This document shows, piece after piece, positions 36,781 to 46,767 of a stretch of DNA of 64,000 nt (positions are counted from its first letter, which is position 1; each line of letters begins with the position of its first letter). Source of the stretch: Urmitella timonensis. GTDB taxonomy: Bacteria; Actinomycetota; Actinomycetes; Actinomycetales; Actinomycetaceae. The stretch lies in NCBI GenBank assembly GCA_900120415.1, contig FQLW01000005.1, forward strand, positions 620,001-684,000, given 5' to 3'. A program made the translations under genes and the position numbers. The notes below the pieces were generated by a model that had not been told where the DNA came from, ran no database searches, and worked only from the letters and a program-made list of their open reading frames with translations.

Positions 36781-38142
36781 ATGAGCGAAAAACGCGAAGA
36801 GAAATTCAAGGTATCCGCTGACAATAAAGCTCAGCGAGATATTCATTACTATCCATTAGAAAAAGATGTTGAAGAGCTGGTTAGTCCCCCTGACTACCAG
36901 GATTTAGCGGCTCCCCACCCCAAGGACTACACCGAGAAGGCTCCCCACGGGGTGGCAACCTCGATTAAAAGAATCCTGGCAAACGATATCGTTGCCGGAA
37001 TGATTTTGGTCTTTGCTGCAATCTTCGCTCTGCTATTAGCGAATGCCCCCTCCCCGGTGCGCGAAGCATATATGGCTCTTTCTAACTTTGAATTTGGCCC
37101 CAGTTCGCTAGGACTGCACCTGTCGGTTCATGAATGGGCACAGGACGGCATATTGACTTTGTTTTTCTTTACCGTGGGACTTGAGCTAAAACAAGAGTTC
37201 GCGATTGGTTCATTGCATAACATTAGGGTCGCAGCCATGCCGATTATCGCCGCAATATTCGGCATGATTGGTCCAGCCGGTGTCTACCTGATAGGAACTG
37301 CGATTTCAGGGGATAATGCCTGGCACGGGTGGGCGATTCCCACCGCTACCGATATTGCTTTCGCAGTGGCAATATTGCAAATCTTTGGTCGCGGTCTGCC
37401 GCTAGCTGCGCGTACCTTCTTACTGACCCTAGCGGTTGCCGATGATCTAGGTGGGATTTTAGTAATTGCTATCTTCTACGCCACCGGGATGAACTTTTTA
37501 TCGCTGCTGCTGGCATTGGTCTGCGCCGCGATTTTCGGTTTCTTAGCCCAAAGACGAATTGGACGCTGGTGGATACTGATTCCTCTGGGCATAGTGACCT
37601 GGTATTTCATGTTTGACTCGGGAGTACATGCCACTATTTCCGGGGTGCTGTTGGGAATGACAGTACCCGCCAAGCAGCGACCAAATGAGGAAGAACCAGA
37701 AACTGAGCGCTTAACCGAGGCCGTTAATCCCTTTAGCGCGGGACTCGCAGTGCCGATATTCGCATTCTTCGCTGCCGGGGTAAACGTAGTGGATGTGGCA
37801 GGAGGCCCCCTCAACGTGATTACTCACCCGATAGCAATTTCGGTGATGCTAGCAATGCCGTTGGGAAAGTTCCTGGGTATCTTCGGTTCAGTGGCTTTAT
37901 TCACCAAGGTTACCCCGCTTACCTTAGGTGAGGGCGTAGGAATGCGCGATGTGCTCCCGATTTCTATAACCGCTGGTATCGGTTTTACGGTGGCACTATT
38001 GATTTCCCACCTAGCCTTTAGAGGGGACGCGGAGCTTACCCAAGCTGGCTCCCTCGGGGTGCTAATGGGGACTCTCGCATCGGTGATAATAGCCGCAGTT
38101 GCCTTGAAGCTGCGAGTTAAACATCTTAAGGACGCAGAATAA
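36781..38142 (+). CDS. nhaA: Na+/H+ antiporter NhaA
   Basis: 453 residues with about 11 membrane segments after an approximately 65-residue hydrophilic start. The pair of essential aspartates is visible in LAVADDLGGILVIA, and IPTATDIAFAVAIL, FFTVGLELKQE and SGVHATISGVLLG are classical NhaA motifs. It exports sodium in exchange for protons. Follows a tRNA gene and is transcribed alone. Confidence 0.95.
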   Translation: MSEKREEKFKVSADNKAQRDIHYYPLEKDVEELVSPPDYQDLAAPHPKDYTEKAPHGVATSIKRILANDIVAGMILVFAAIFALLLANAPSPVREAYMALSNFEFGPSSLGLHLSVHEWAQDGILTLFFFTVGLELKQEFAIGSLHNIRVAAMPIIAAIFGMIGPAGVYLIGTAISGDNAWHGWAIPTATDIAFAVAILQIFGRGLPLAARTFLLTLAVADDLGGILVIAIFYATGMNFLSLLLALVCAAIFGFLAQRRIGRWWILIPLGIVTWYFMFDSGVHATISGVLLGMTVPAKQRPNEEEPETERLTEAVNPFSAGLAVPIFAFFAAGVNVVDVAGGPLNVITHPIAISVMLAMPLGKFLGIFGSVALFTKVTPLTLGEGVGMRDVLPISITAGIGFTVALLISHLAFRGDAELTQAGSLGVLMGTLASVIIAAVALKLRVKHLKDAE

Positions 38143-38176
38143 ATCTGTTCTGTATCTATTAGCTGACATCTGCTTC

Positions 38177-38251
38177 TAATCCCCCTAGACTTTACTCTCC
38201 AGGTAGCAGCCCTTTTGCTAGGCGGCTACAGAGCGGAGTCTAGGGGGATTA
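38177..38251. terminator. Long inverted repeat between nhaA and hisS
   Basis: A perfect 15-bp inverted repeat (TAATCCCCCTAGACT and complement) enclosing 45 bases with smaller internal pairing. It lies between convergent nhaA and hisS and probably ends both transcripts. No long T run follows, so the mechanism may not be simple Rho-independent termination. Confidence 0.5.
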
Positions 38252-38312
38252 ACAGTATTAAGATTCCCTTTTAGGTAGCTTTCCGCTATAGGGGGATTTT
38301 CGTCCTCGAAAC

Positions 38313-39617
38313 CTACTGTTCGAGGACGCGCGCCTCCCCCAGTAGCGCTGCAAAATCAGGACATTCTTGCGCAGCGACCGCTAGATATTTACTAGGTAGT
38401 AACAAACGGTTATAGCCTAGCTCAGCTGCCTGCGCAAAGAATCCTGCCGAGATTTTACGGGGCGCTTTTAACAGCCCAGCGCTTTGCGCCCCCTCCTGCA
38501 ATAGCCCCTGTCTAAGACCAAGCGCTGCCAACGCTTCCTGGGGTTTTTGATAGGCGAGGGCGACTTTCAGGTTTTCTCCCACTTCCGGTAGAGACACCAA
38601 ATCAACGATGCGTTCAAAACCGAAACTAAAACCAACCGCCGGTACGTCTCGTCCTAACCAGCGTCCTACTACCCCGTCATAGCGTCCCCCGCCACAAATC
38701 GAAGATCCAGAGGCAGTGTGGGAGACTTCAAAAATAGGCCCGGTGTAGTACCCCATACCACGCACCAAAGTGGGGGTGAACTTGATTTTAATATCGGGGC
38801 AGATTTTACCTACCTGAGCAGCAATTTCACCCAGGTCATATAGCGGCAGCTCGGTTTGTAAACCAGATACTTCCAAAGTTTTCGTATCTGCTTGCAGGTC
38901 TACAGCGGAAATGCTAGCTACCGCTGCAACCAAAGATTGAGCTTGACTATCACTAGCAATCTCGTGAGTAACCAGTTCTTTAATCACTGCCTCTTGACCG
39001 ATTTTCTCCAGCTTATCCAAGGTGATAAAGGCACTATCCTGCTTATCGCCATCAATACCGGCAGCCCTCATCAGGTCACGCAGGAAACGGCGATCATTGA
39101 TCAACACGGTAGAGTCTTTGTCTAACCCCAGTTTGGTGACAGCACTCCATGCGGTCGCTAAGATTTCGACCTCTGCACTAAAAGAACTCTCCCCCAAAAT
39201 ATCGATATCTACCTGGTTAAACTGGCGGAAACGCCCCTTTTGCGGACGCTCGGCGCGCCAAACCGGGCCGGTTTGGAAAGCACGGAACACATTCGGCAGT
39301 TCTGCCTGGTGAGTAGCGAAATAACGGGTTAAAGGCAGGGTCAAATCGTAGCGCAAACCCAAGTCTGCCGCGTCTCCAGGCAAAATAGCTTCCTGCGGGG
39401 CAAGACCGCGCCGCATAACCTGGAAAATCATTTTCTCGTTCTCTCCGCCCTGCCCGGATTGGAGGCGACCAATAGGCTCTAGAGCGGGAGTTTCCAGCTC
39501 CATAAAGCCTAAAGAAGTATAGGTTTCACGCAGCACAGCCAGAACCCGTTCCCGCCAGGCTTTTTCAGTGGGTAAAAAATCTCGCATTCCGCGAGTAGCA
39601 ACTATTTTTCCAGACAT
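38313..39617 (-). CDS. hisS: Histidyl-tRNA synthetase
   Basis: Class II synthetase of 434 residues. Visible are the N-terminal TRGMRDFLP, motif 2 (VFRAFQTGPVWRAERPQKGR), the histidine-binding motifs LVRGMGYYTGPIFEVS and SICGGGRYDGVVG, and motif 3 (AVGFSFGFERI). The C-terminal anticodon domain is shorter than usual and low in recognised motifs. Confidence 0.95.
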   Translation of the reverse strand: MSGKIVATRGMRDFLPTEKAWRERVLAVLRETYTSLGFMELETPALEPIGRLQSGQGGENEKMIFQVMRRGLAPQEAILPGDAADLGLRYDLTLPLTRYFATHQAELPNVFRAFQTGPVWRAERPQKGRFRQFNQVDIDILGESSFSAEVEILATAWSAVTKLGLDKDSTVLINDRRFLRDLMRAAGIDGDKQDSAFITLDKLEKIGQEAVIKELVTHEIASDSQAQSLVAAVASISAVDLQADTKTLEVSGLQTELPLYDLGEIAAQVGKICPDIKIKFTPTLVRGMGYYTGPIFEVSHTASGSSICGGGRYDGVVGRWLGRDVPAVGFSFGFERIVDLVSLPEVGENLKVALAYQKPQEALAALGLRQGLLQEGAQSAGLLKAPRKISAGFFAQAAELGYNRLLLPSKYLAVAAQECPDFAALLGEARVLEQ

Positions 39618-39711
39618 GGTTTAAACTTTAGCATTAGCTAAAGCGAGCTGAGTTTAGCAATCGAAAGCCCTCTAGGCTTCCGGTAAAAACAAAACTAAAT
39701 AAAAAGCGTTG

Positions 39712-39784
39712 TACCCCCAACGGGATTCGAACCCGTGTCTACGCCGTGAGAGGGCGGTGTCCTAGGCCTCTAGACTATGGGGGC
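39712..39784 (-). tRNA. tRNA-Glu (anticodon CTC)
   Basis: Minus-strand 73-nt cloverleaf with acceptor GCCCCCA/TGGGGGT, anticodon loop CCTCTCA in a CGC/GCG-closed stem, and TTCGAAT T loop. Anticodon CTC reads GAG. CCA is not encoded. Confidence 0.95.
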
Positions 39785-39813
39785 GTAGAAAAAGAACAAT
39801 TGTTCTTACTTCG

Positions 39814-39885
39814 CTGGGGTACCAGGACTTGAACCTAGAACAACTGAACCAGAATCAGCCGTGTTACCGATTACACCATACCCCA
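39814..39885 (-). tRNA. tRNA-Gln (anticodon CTG)
   Basis: Minus-strand 72-nt cloverleaf with acceptor TGGGGTA/TACCCCA, anticodon loop TTCTGGT and TTCAAGT T loop. Anticodon CTG reads CAG. It is 29 bases from tRNA-Glu and may share its transcript; both lie just downstream of gltX on the same strand. Confidence 0.95.
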
Positions 39886-39994
39886 AGGGCTGTTCAACTA
39901 AGCTGACGCTTAATCGCACAGTCACCTACTTTAACCCAGTAGGTTATCCCGCTTCAAATCATTTCGTTGTGTGACTAATCACCAGTTATTATTA

Positions 39995-41521
39995 CTATTG
40001 CAGGTGGGTTAATAGTTGCTGCAAACGTTTAACGGTGGAGTCTTTTCCTAGTATCCCAATCGAATCGAACACCGGAATCGACACGTTAGATCCAGTTATT
40101 GCCACAAATAAAGGCTGGAATGCGATGCGGGGTTTCAGACCCATTTCTTCTACCATGACTTTACTCATCGCATCTTTTACGGTCTGGGAATCGCCGATAG
40201 TTCCGACCTGCCCCACTTCGCCCTCCGGCAAGGCTTTAATCACTTCGATAGCTGCGGCTAGTACTGCGGTGGCATTGTCTTTGAGTTTGCGCAAAGGTTT
40301 TTCCTGATATTCCACTTTTTCATCGGGGATAAATAGGAAACCGAGTAAAGATTTTGCCTGTGAAAGTACCTGCATTCTGCTTTGAGCTAGCGGGGCAGCG
40401 ATTCTAAGCAGTTCACGTTCGTTTTCTTGAATATCATCCCAAGTATCTTGGCTAAGGAAACCGCCAGCATACAGGTAGGGAACGATTCGCTTAGTAAAAT
40501 CATCAGAATCTAACAGCCGGATATGATCGGCATTAATTGCAAGGGCTTTTTTAGAATCAAAACGCGCCGGATTCGGATTAACATCATGAATATCAAAGGC
40601 TGCTACCAGCTGTTCTTTGCTAAAGATATCCTCATCAGCTGACAGTGACCAGCCTAATAGCGATAAATAATTGAGCATTCCCTCGGGAATCATTCCATTT
40701 TCTCGATGGAGCAACAGATTCGATTCAGGATCGCGTTTTGATAGTTTCTTGTTTCCTTCCCCCATTACATAAGGTAAATGCCCAAACTCGGGAATTCGGT
40801 CGGTAATGCCCAGCTCAATTAAGGCACGGTAAAGCACAATTTGTCGCGGGGTAGACGAGAGTAGGTCTTCCCCGCGCAGCACATGGGTAATATGCATCAG
40901 GGCATCATCTACCGGATTAACCAGGGTATATAGGGGGTCACCACCGCCACGCACAATCACATAATCGGGTACTGATCCCGCTTTGAAAGTAATATCTCCC
41001 CGCACCAAGTCAGTGAAAGAAATATCTTCATCGGGCATCCGCATCCGCAGTACCGGCTGGCGTCCTTCTGCCCGGAAAGCAGCAATCTGTTCCTCGGTGA
41101 GGTTGCGGTCAAAGCCGTCATAACCTAGCTGAGGATTGCGCCCGGCGGCTTTATGGCGAGCCGCTACTTCCTCAGGAGTGGAATAGGATTCATAGGCATA
41201 TCCCCCCGCAAGCAGCTTTTGGGCAATATCTTTATAAATCTCCATCCGCTGGCTCTGCCGATACGGACCATAGGAGCCCCCCTTATCCACACCCTCGTCC
41301 CAATCTAGCCCTAACCAGCGCAAAGACTCTAGGATTTGTTGAAAAGATTCTTCTGAGTCGCGTTTGGCATCGGTATCCTCAATCCGGAAAACAAAAGTAC
41401 CGCCAGTGTGACGCGCATATGCCCAGTTAAATAGGCAGGTACGCACCATTCCCACATGGGGAGTACCGGTTGGGGACGGACAAAAACGCACGCGAATATC
41501 GGAAACAGACTCCGAAGTCAT
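39995..41521 (-). CDS. gltX: Glutamyl-tRNA synthetase
   Basis: 508 residues with the class I HIGH motif ([16 protein letters not shown]), the KMSKS form KLSKRDPES, and a complete C-terminal anticodon-binding domain, in contrast with gluQ. The two tRNAs that follow on the same strand are glutamate and glutamine. No glutaminyl-tRNA synthetase is in the window; actinobacteria usually charge tRNA-Gln through GltX and GatCAB, so this enzyme is probably non-discriminating. Confidence 0.95.
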   Translation of the reverse strand: MTSESVSDIRVRFCPSPTGTPHVGMVRTCLFNWAYARHTGGTFVFRIEDTDAKRDSEESFQQILESLRWLGLDWDEGVDKGGSYGPYRQSQRMEIYKDIAQKLLAGGYAYESYSTPEEVAARHKAAGRNPQLGYDGFDRNLTEEQIAAFRAEGRQPVLRMRMPDEDISFTDLVRGDITFKAGSVPDYVIVRGGGDPLYTLVNPVDDALMHITHVLRGEDLLSSTPRQIVLYRALIELGITDRIPEFGHLPYVMGEGNKKLSKRDPESNLLLHRENGMIPEGMLNYLSLLGWSLSADEDIFSKEQLVAAFDIHDVNPNPARFDSKKALAINADHIRLLDSDDFTKRIVPYLYAGGFLSQDTWDDIQENERELLRIAAPLAQSRMQVLSQAKSLLGFLFIPDEKVEYQEKPLRKLKDNATAVLAAAIEVIKALPEGEVGQVGTIGDSQTVKDAMSKVMVEEMGLKPRIAFQPLFVAITGSNVSIPVFDSIGILGKDSTVKRLQQLLTHLQ

Positions 41522-41769
41522 ACCTAAAGTCTCCTTATTAAAAGTCGGAAGTTCGTCCTTATTCTACTTCCTTGCCCATTCCTTTCTCGAAACTGCCGCT
41601 AAACCTCCGACCCTACCAGCTTCCCCTGAAGCTAGGCGTTTGCCGAACGCCACTCACTTACCCTGGTTTAAGCAGCTGGCGATAATTATTAGGGCGAGCG
41701 CGTCCTCGGAAAAGAAATCCCTAAAAGCTGAAGCAGAAAAGCTAAAAAGCCATCTCTATCGGCAGGTAA

Positions 41770-42564
41770 CTAGCGGGAAGCGCTGACCACCAGGTTTTCG
41801 AGCGCTCCAATACCACTAACCATTGCCTGAATACGCTGACCAGGACGTAACGGTTCCGGCAGGTACATTCCGCCCACAATCACTACGTCCCCAGGCAGCA
41901 AGGTCATCATGGCACTAACCTTAGCGAACGCATCACCTACGCGGTAGCTAAAATCACTGCTATTTGCGGTTGCGACCTCCACTCCGTCCACTTGGGCGTT
42001 AAATGTTACCTGGTCGGGATCGAAAGTAGGATCTACCACAATCCAAGGACCGAGCGGAGCTGAAGTGTCCCAAGCTCGGCGCTGACAAGCTCCCAGTTTT
42101 TCTTTGCCCAAGCTACAGTCAAGACCGATAGTCCACCCCGCTATAACCTGGTCAAGATCATCAGATAGGACATTTTTGCAAATAGTTTTGACCACTGCCG
42201 CTAACCCGACAAAAATCTGGGTGTTACCTCCGCCCCAGGCGGGGATAGCAATCGGGTCATCTGGACCAATAACCGCAGTATTGGGTTTGATAGCCACCTG
42301 TGGAAATTGCGTTATTTCAACACCGACAGAGTCTGCGCCGCAGTCTTCCTCGCAATTTAAAGGCTGATTTTGAAAACAGCTAACGACTTTCGAGCGAGGA
42401 ATTACTGGAGATAGCAGCCGTGCCTCCTCTAAAGTATAAAGCTGCCCGGAGGGTTCGGCCTTTTGGAATAGGGGGTCACCTTTTAAGGCAACTAACCGTT
42501 CACTTCCATCTTCTAACGCACCGTAAATGAGGGAATCATCAATCCGAAATCGCACAATCTTCAT
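41770..42564 (-). CDS. FAH-family protein with lost metal ligands
   Basis: 264 residues from the ATG at 42564; a longer reading back to 42741 would overlap the helicase gene. The fumarylacetoacetate hydrolase fold is recognisable in KPNTAVIGPDDPIAIPA, GWTIGLDCS, LGPWIVVDPTFDPDQVTF and MMTLLPGDVVIVGG. However, the usual ExE metal-binding stretch (such as FEGELAIVIG) reads IFVGLAAVV, and the GKNYxxH region reads CFQNQPLN. Both acidic ligands appear lost, so a hydrolase role is doubtful. Position beside gltX matches the FAH gene next to gltX in Mycobacterium. Confidence 0.8.
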   Translation of the reverse strand: MKIVRFRIDDSLIYGALEDGSERLVALKGDPLFQKAEPSGQLYTLEEARLLSPVIPRSKVVSCFQNQPLNCEEDCGADSVGVEITQFPQVAIKPNTAVIGPDDPIAIPAWGGGNTQIFVGLAAVVKTICKNVLSDDLDQVIAGWTIGLDCSLGKEKLGACQRRAWDTSAPLGPWIVVDPTFDPDQVTFNAQVDGVEVATANSSDFSYRVGDAFAKVSAMMTLLPGDVVIVGGMYLPEPLRPGQRIQAMVSGIGALENLVVSASR

Positions 42565-42619
42565 AGAGCCAAGTTTAACGCCCTTGCTAAAGTAGAAAGG
42601 ATGAGCGAAGGAGGAATAG

Positions 42620-45358
42620 TTGAGCCTACTCGATGATTCAGCTAACAATTTGCCTAATAAGCCCTGGCATAGGCTACTTGATGCTATGTTTTCCCCCACG
42701 CATCCTCCAGTTAAACCTGGAAGTGATTTAGGAATTTGCATCGAATTAGACGGTTCTTTTCATCCGTTACGCCGCGAGGTTTCGGGGGCTTGGACTCGAA
42801 GTCGTGCCAGTTGGCGCGACCTTTGCCAAACAAAATGGGAATCGGTTTGTGCCGGATTAGATAGGACGCAGCTAAGCTGCTTGCGACAGGTGGCTCCACT
42901 TTTACTAAAGGCTCCTCATATGCGTTCCGCCAGTGACAATACCGAAATTTCACTGGCCATGCGCCAATTGGCTCGCGCCGGTTTTGGATTCGCCACCGGA
43001 AGCGAGAAACTCACTAATCTAAAGTTTTCTTCTGCCCTAGCTAGTCCGTTCCTGGACTTTTCTTCCCGCGGGGATCTGGTGCTGCGTTTCGGGGTAGACT
43101 TTTCTGGCACTAACCATGATTTACGAGTATCTGCTTCTACCTGCATAGCTGCCGGTTCTCAAATCGTGGCTAGCCGTGAACTGGGATTAGTCGCCCTCTG
43201 GGATGACCGCGCTGCTGACCTCTCGCGAGTGTTGGGAGCAAAACCGGTGTGCATTCCCCAAGCCGATTGTGAAGAGTTTTTACTGCAAGATTTTCCCCGC
43301 CTAAATGATATTTTCGCCGTCGGTTCGCTAGACGGCACGTTCACCTGCCCAAAGTATCGTTATCGGTTACAGGTGTCTACGATGCCAGAGGACGAGCAGT
43401 ATCGAATCCACTTACGCCCTGCGCGGGAGTGGGCTGGACATTTTCGAGAAACCACTGCCCCACCAGAGCGAATAACCCAATTGTTTGAAAGGGTTAGTAC
43501 CTGGCTTAGAAACCAGGTATCGATGGCGACTTTCGACAGTTATCTTTCTTACCCTGCCAGTCGGATAAACCAGTTATTGGACGAGCTTGAAAATGCTTTT
43601 TCTGGCGAACCTCTACATATTGACCGCCGCGGGATTCCGCGTTCTTTTTCCCAGTCCGGAGGGCAAATTGAACTGGATTTAATCCCCAATGAATACGGCT
43701 GGTTTACCCCGAAAGTGCGCTTACATTTTGCAGGGTTAGAGGGGTTAGAGAACGTAGAGGACGTAGAGGGGCGCGATTACGATGTCACCGATTTATCGCA
43801 GATTCGCGAGCGTGGCGGGCTGATTGGAAAAGACACTTATTTAACTGAATCCGAAATGGATTTTTTAACGCTGCTCAATAATCGCACCAGGCTAAATCAG
43901 CGCGGAATCCATCCTGCAATAATTCAGCTCTCCCAGATTTTAGAGGGAACTGAAGTTAAAATAAACGGTCTGGATGCCTGGAATTCTCTAAAAATTGATT
44001 TACCGGAGATTGCTTCACCTCGGGGAGTAAAACTTCGTGAATACCAGCAAGCCGGTGTCACATGGCTGTTGGCTCAACTAGCGATTGGGCCGGGAGCTCT
44101 GCTGGCCGACGAGATGGGGCTCGGGAAAACCTTGCAGATTTTGGCGGCGATTAAGTCACTACCTGTTTGCGGTCAAGTCCTAATTGTCGCTCCCACATCG
44201 GTGATGAATGTTTGGGAGAGTCAAGCTAAACAATTCTATCCCGATATTCCGGTGCTTTCCCTGCGCAGTGGTACTCAAATTGAAGAGGGCTTTACCGGGC
44301 CTGATTTGGTAATCACTTCCTACGGGTTATTGCGTCGCCACGCCGATAGTTTTACAAGTAACCACTGGCAAGGATTAATTCTCGATGAAGCGCAGCAAGT
44401 GAAGAATCCGCGTACCCAAGCCTGGCGCGTCCTCGCCGATATGCGTCGAGACTGGACAATTTGCGCTACCGGCACTCCCCTAGAGAATTCTTTAGCGGAT
44501 TTACACGCGATATTATCTTTGGCGCAACCGGGAACTTTGCTTTCGCGAGAACAGTTTTCTGCCCTCGAGTTATCGGGAGGTTACCAGGCACGTTCCCTGG
44601 TTGCGCCCTATATGTTGCGCCGCACCAAGGAGCAGGTTGCTCCCGATTTGCCGCCCAAGATTGAGCAGGTGTTGCGAGTTGATTTAGAGCCGAATCATGC
44701 CCTCGCCTATCGGGAACTTGAAGCTCAGGCACGCCGGCAAGTTGGGAAAATGTTAGGGGAAGGCAACCGGATGTCGATTTTAGCGGCGCTGACCGCGCTG
44801 CGGCGAGCCAGCCTAGATCTGCGTCTGGTGGGGGCAAGAGCAAAGACTTTTAGCGCTAAAACCCGTACGCTTATCGAGCAGTTGCGGACTATACCTGACC
44901 ACAAAGCCCTGGTGTTTTCACAGTTCACATCCTATTTAGGGCTAATTAGGGAGGCTTTAGAGACCGCGGGGATAAAAACTTGTTACCTTGATGGCTCGAC
45001 TCGGCGACGTGACCAGGTTGTTAAGGAGTTTTCCGAGGGCGAGGCACAGGTTTTCTTAATTTCACTGCGGGCTGGTGGCACGGGGCTTACTTTAACCGCT
45101 GCCGACTATGTGTTTGTGATGGATCCGTGGTGGAATCCGGCGGTGGAAGAGCAAGCTATTGACCGGGCACACCGGATCGGACAAGAGCGACCGGTCAATG
45201 TTTATCGCCTGGTTTCGGCAGGAACTATTGAAGAAAAGGTTTCTCAACTTCAACAGCGTAAACGCGATTTATTTTCTTCAGTGGTAAACGCTTCCAGCTC
45301 TATCACCGATTTAGCTGATGCTTTGTTGATGAATAGCGAGCAGCTAAATAGGAACTAA
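42620..45358 (+). CDS. SNF2-family DNA-dependent ATPase/helicase
   Basis: 912 residues. The C-terminal half has all SNF2 motifs: ADEMGLGKTLQI (motif I), LILDEAQQVKN (II), CATGTPLENSLADL (III), LVFSQFTSYLG (IV), SLRAGGTGLTLTAADYVF (V) and QAIDRAHRIGQ (VI). The N-terminal 430 residues lack a recognised SWIM zinc motif. Likely role in DNA repair or chromatin-like remodelling, as for RapA-type proteins. TTG start with a GAAGGAGG site. Confidence 0.92.
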   Translation: MSLLDDSANNLPNKPWHRLLDAMFSPTHPPVKPGSDLGICIELDGSFHPLRREVSGAWTRSRASWRDLCQTKWESVCAGLDRTQLSCLRQVAPLLLKAPHMRSASDNTEISLAMRQLARAGFGFATGSEKLTNLKFSSALASPFLDFSSRGDLVLRFGVDFSGTNHDLRVSASTCIAAGSQIVASRELGLVALWDDRAADLSRVLGAKPVCIPQADCEEFLLQDFPRLNDIFAVGSLDGTFTCPKYRYRLQVSTMPEDEQYRIHLRPAREWAGHFRETTAPPERITQLFERVSTWLRNQVSMATFDSYLSYPASRINQLLDELENAFSGEPLHIDRRGIPRSFSQSGGQIELDLIPNEYGWFTPKVRLHFAGLEGLENVEDVEGRDYDVTDLSQIRERGGLIGKDTYLTESEMDFLTLLNNRTRLNQRGIHPAIIQLSQILEGTEVKINGLDAWNSLKIDLPEIASPRGVKLREYQQAGVTWLLAQLAIGPGALLADEMGLGKTLQILAAIKSLPVCGQVLIVAPTSVMNVWESQAKQFYPDIPVLSLRSGTQIEEGFTGPDLVITSYGLLRRHADSFTSNHWQGLILDEAQQVKNPRTQAWRVLADMRRDWTICATGTPLENSLADLHAILSLAQPGTLLSREQFSALELSGGYQARSLVAPYMLRRTKEQVAPDLPPKIEQVLRVDLEPNHALAYRELEAQARRQVGKMLGEGNRMSILAALTALRRASLDLRLVGARAKTFSAKTRTLIEQLRTIPDHKALVFSQFTSYLGLIREALETAGIKTCYLDGSTRRRDQVVKEFSEGEAQVFLISLRAGGTGLTLTAADYVFVMDPWWNPAVEEQAIDRAHRIGQERPVNVYRLVSAGTIEEKVSQLQQRKRDLFSSVVNASSSITDLADALLMNSEQLNRN

Positions 45359-45731
45359 CGAATATAAAAGCAACAATAACCCATAGATAATAGCCTAGAT
45401 TACTCCATATACTAGAACCTTTTATTTCCATAGCAGTCATTGCTGATAAGCCGAGAAATATGCCATAAAATACGTCTAGAAGAAAGCCGGCAGCACTATT
45501 TATAGTTTTATTTGAGAATACTTTTTCATTTTTAGATACTTTAGTTAATAGCACACTGGCAAACATATAAATTAGTGTGGAACTAAAAAATATCCATATT
45601 TTAATATCTGGTTTCCCAGTCACCCAAAAAAGCCCGGAAGCCACTGAAAAAGCAACCACAATAATAATCGATAGGGTTACTATTTTACCGTATCGAAACT
45701 TTTTATCCGATTTTGTTTTCTTGGATTTCAT
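45303..45731 (-). CDS. Small membrane protein of unknown function
   Basis: 142 residues with a very basic N-terminus (KSKKTKSDKK) and four hydrophobic segments at roughly 18-37, 47-65, 80-100 and 110-130. Base composition is more AT-rich than its neighbours, which suggests acquisition. Its end overlaps the end of the helicase gene by 56 bases in convergent orientation. I do not recognise the family. Confidence 0.65.
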   Translation of the reverse strand: MKSKKTKSDKKFRYGKIVTLSIIIVVAFSVASGLFWVTGKPDIKIWIFFSSTLIYMFASVLLTKVSKNEKVFSNKTINSAAGFLLDVFYGIFLGLSAMTAMEIKGSSIWSNLGYYLWVIVAFIFVSSYLAARYSSTKHQLNR

Positions 45732-45900
45732 ATCAAAAGTATCTCACATAATCTCTTCACTATTTCAAAGGGGATATTCCACCTAGCTAATACTTCTCAC
45801 CTTGGGTTATTTACCCTAGTGTGAGGATTTAAGGACGACTCGTAGGGGCAAATAATCAAGACCAACTTGTGGGTAGCAGTGAAACTACGGAAGTTGTAGG

Positions 45901-46416
45901 TCAGCAAGCAGTCAGTTTCTTCCATTTCCTGATTTTGGTGCGAAAGGTAGTAAACGGGGCAACCGTGTTGATATGTATCCATTTCCACACCGGCCATGCT
46001 GAGGGGGTAGACGAAGCCCATGCACGCTGGCCAGAGGCGAACAGTTCGGTTTCACTGAGAGTATTTACCAGGTAAATAACTTCATCTAGCAGCACTTTGA
46101 AGCGGTCAATCAGCTCTTGGGTTTCCACCTGTTCCCAACGCTTATAAAAAGACTCATACAGGTCGCCCAAATTATTCCATTTGTAGCCGGGAGCCGGAGT
46201 AACCACCTTAATACCGGCTTGTTCATCGCGTTCCCATCCCAGCAAAAGCTCCATCCACCCCAATTGATAAGCAAGCATCTGGCGGGGAGTGCGATCTACC
46301 CCCTCGACTAACAAATCCCAACTACCCGCAGGAACCTCGGCGAATTCGCCGATAAACAGATTAGCCCGTTTAGTAATCTCGGCAGCTAACTCAGTTCCTG
46401 ACTCATATGTCCTCAT
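45901..46416 (-). CDS. ClbS/DfsB family four-helix-bundle protein
   Basis: 171 residues with a DUF1706 pattern: ELAAEITKRANLFIGEF, DRTPRQMLAYQLGWMELLLGW and APGYKWNNLGDLYESFY. The C-terminus WPVWKWIHINTVAPFTTFRT ends KIRKWKKL. Family members include the colibactin-resistance protein ClbS and DfsB; most act as DinB-like proteins. No colibactin-like genes are present here, so the specific role is unknown. Confidence 0.85.
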   Translation of the reverse strand: MRTYESGTELAAEITKRANLFIGEFAEVPAGSWDLLVEGVDRTPRQMLAYQLGWMELLLGWERDEQAGIKVVTPAPGYKWNNLGDLYESFYKRWEQVETQELIDRFKVLLDEVIYLVNTLSETELFASGQRAWASSTPSAWPVWKWIHINTVAPFTTFRTKIRKWKKLTAC

Positions 46417-46767
46417 TTCCCACCCCCTAAACCTGGTTATACCTATTTAGCGCGACTGCCTCAAGTTTTAGCTATTTCTGATGGCCATCTCAATTCTTGC
46501 TTATTCTCGGTTGCTATTAAAACTCCCGTCTGTCGTCCTCAAGATTATAAAACACTGCTAAAGAATCCGTCCCACCTCCGCACCGCATTCACAGGCGTTA
46601 GCTTATGATTTTTTACAACAAGCGAGTAGCGGTTATTCCTTTTTGGCTGTCGATGCTAAAGACTGCTGAACAACGTTTATGCGCCGGGAGCTGAATTCTG
46701 CTGTCACTGCTAGCGGTCACAGAAATTCTTAGAGACGATTATCAGGAAACAGATGGAAGGAATAGCT
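46417..46767. other. Intergenic region without recognisable genes
   Basis: About 350 bases between the divergent ClbS-like and nitroreductase-like genes. It is AT-rich and presumably holds both promoters; no gene, repeat or structured element could be supported. Confidence 0.5.

Noticed and set aside
41522-41769. Short plus-strand frame (FKQLAIIIRASASSEKKSLK)
   Set aside because: It has no start codon with a ribosome-binding site and no recognised homology; the 248-base gap is reported as containing no supported gene.
42565-42741. N-terminal extension of the FAH-like protein
   Set aside because: It would overlap the start of the opposite-strand helicase gene, and the conserved fold begins at the ATG at 42564.
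45796-45825. Hairpin CTCAC...GTGAG near the ClbS-like gene as a terminator
   Set aside because: Contains mismatches and a bulge and lacks a T run on either strand; too weak to list.
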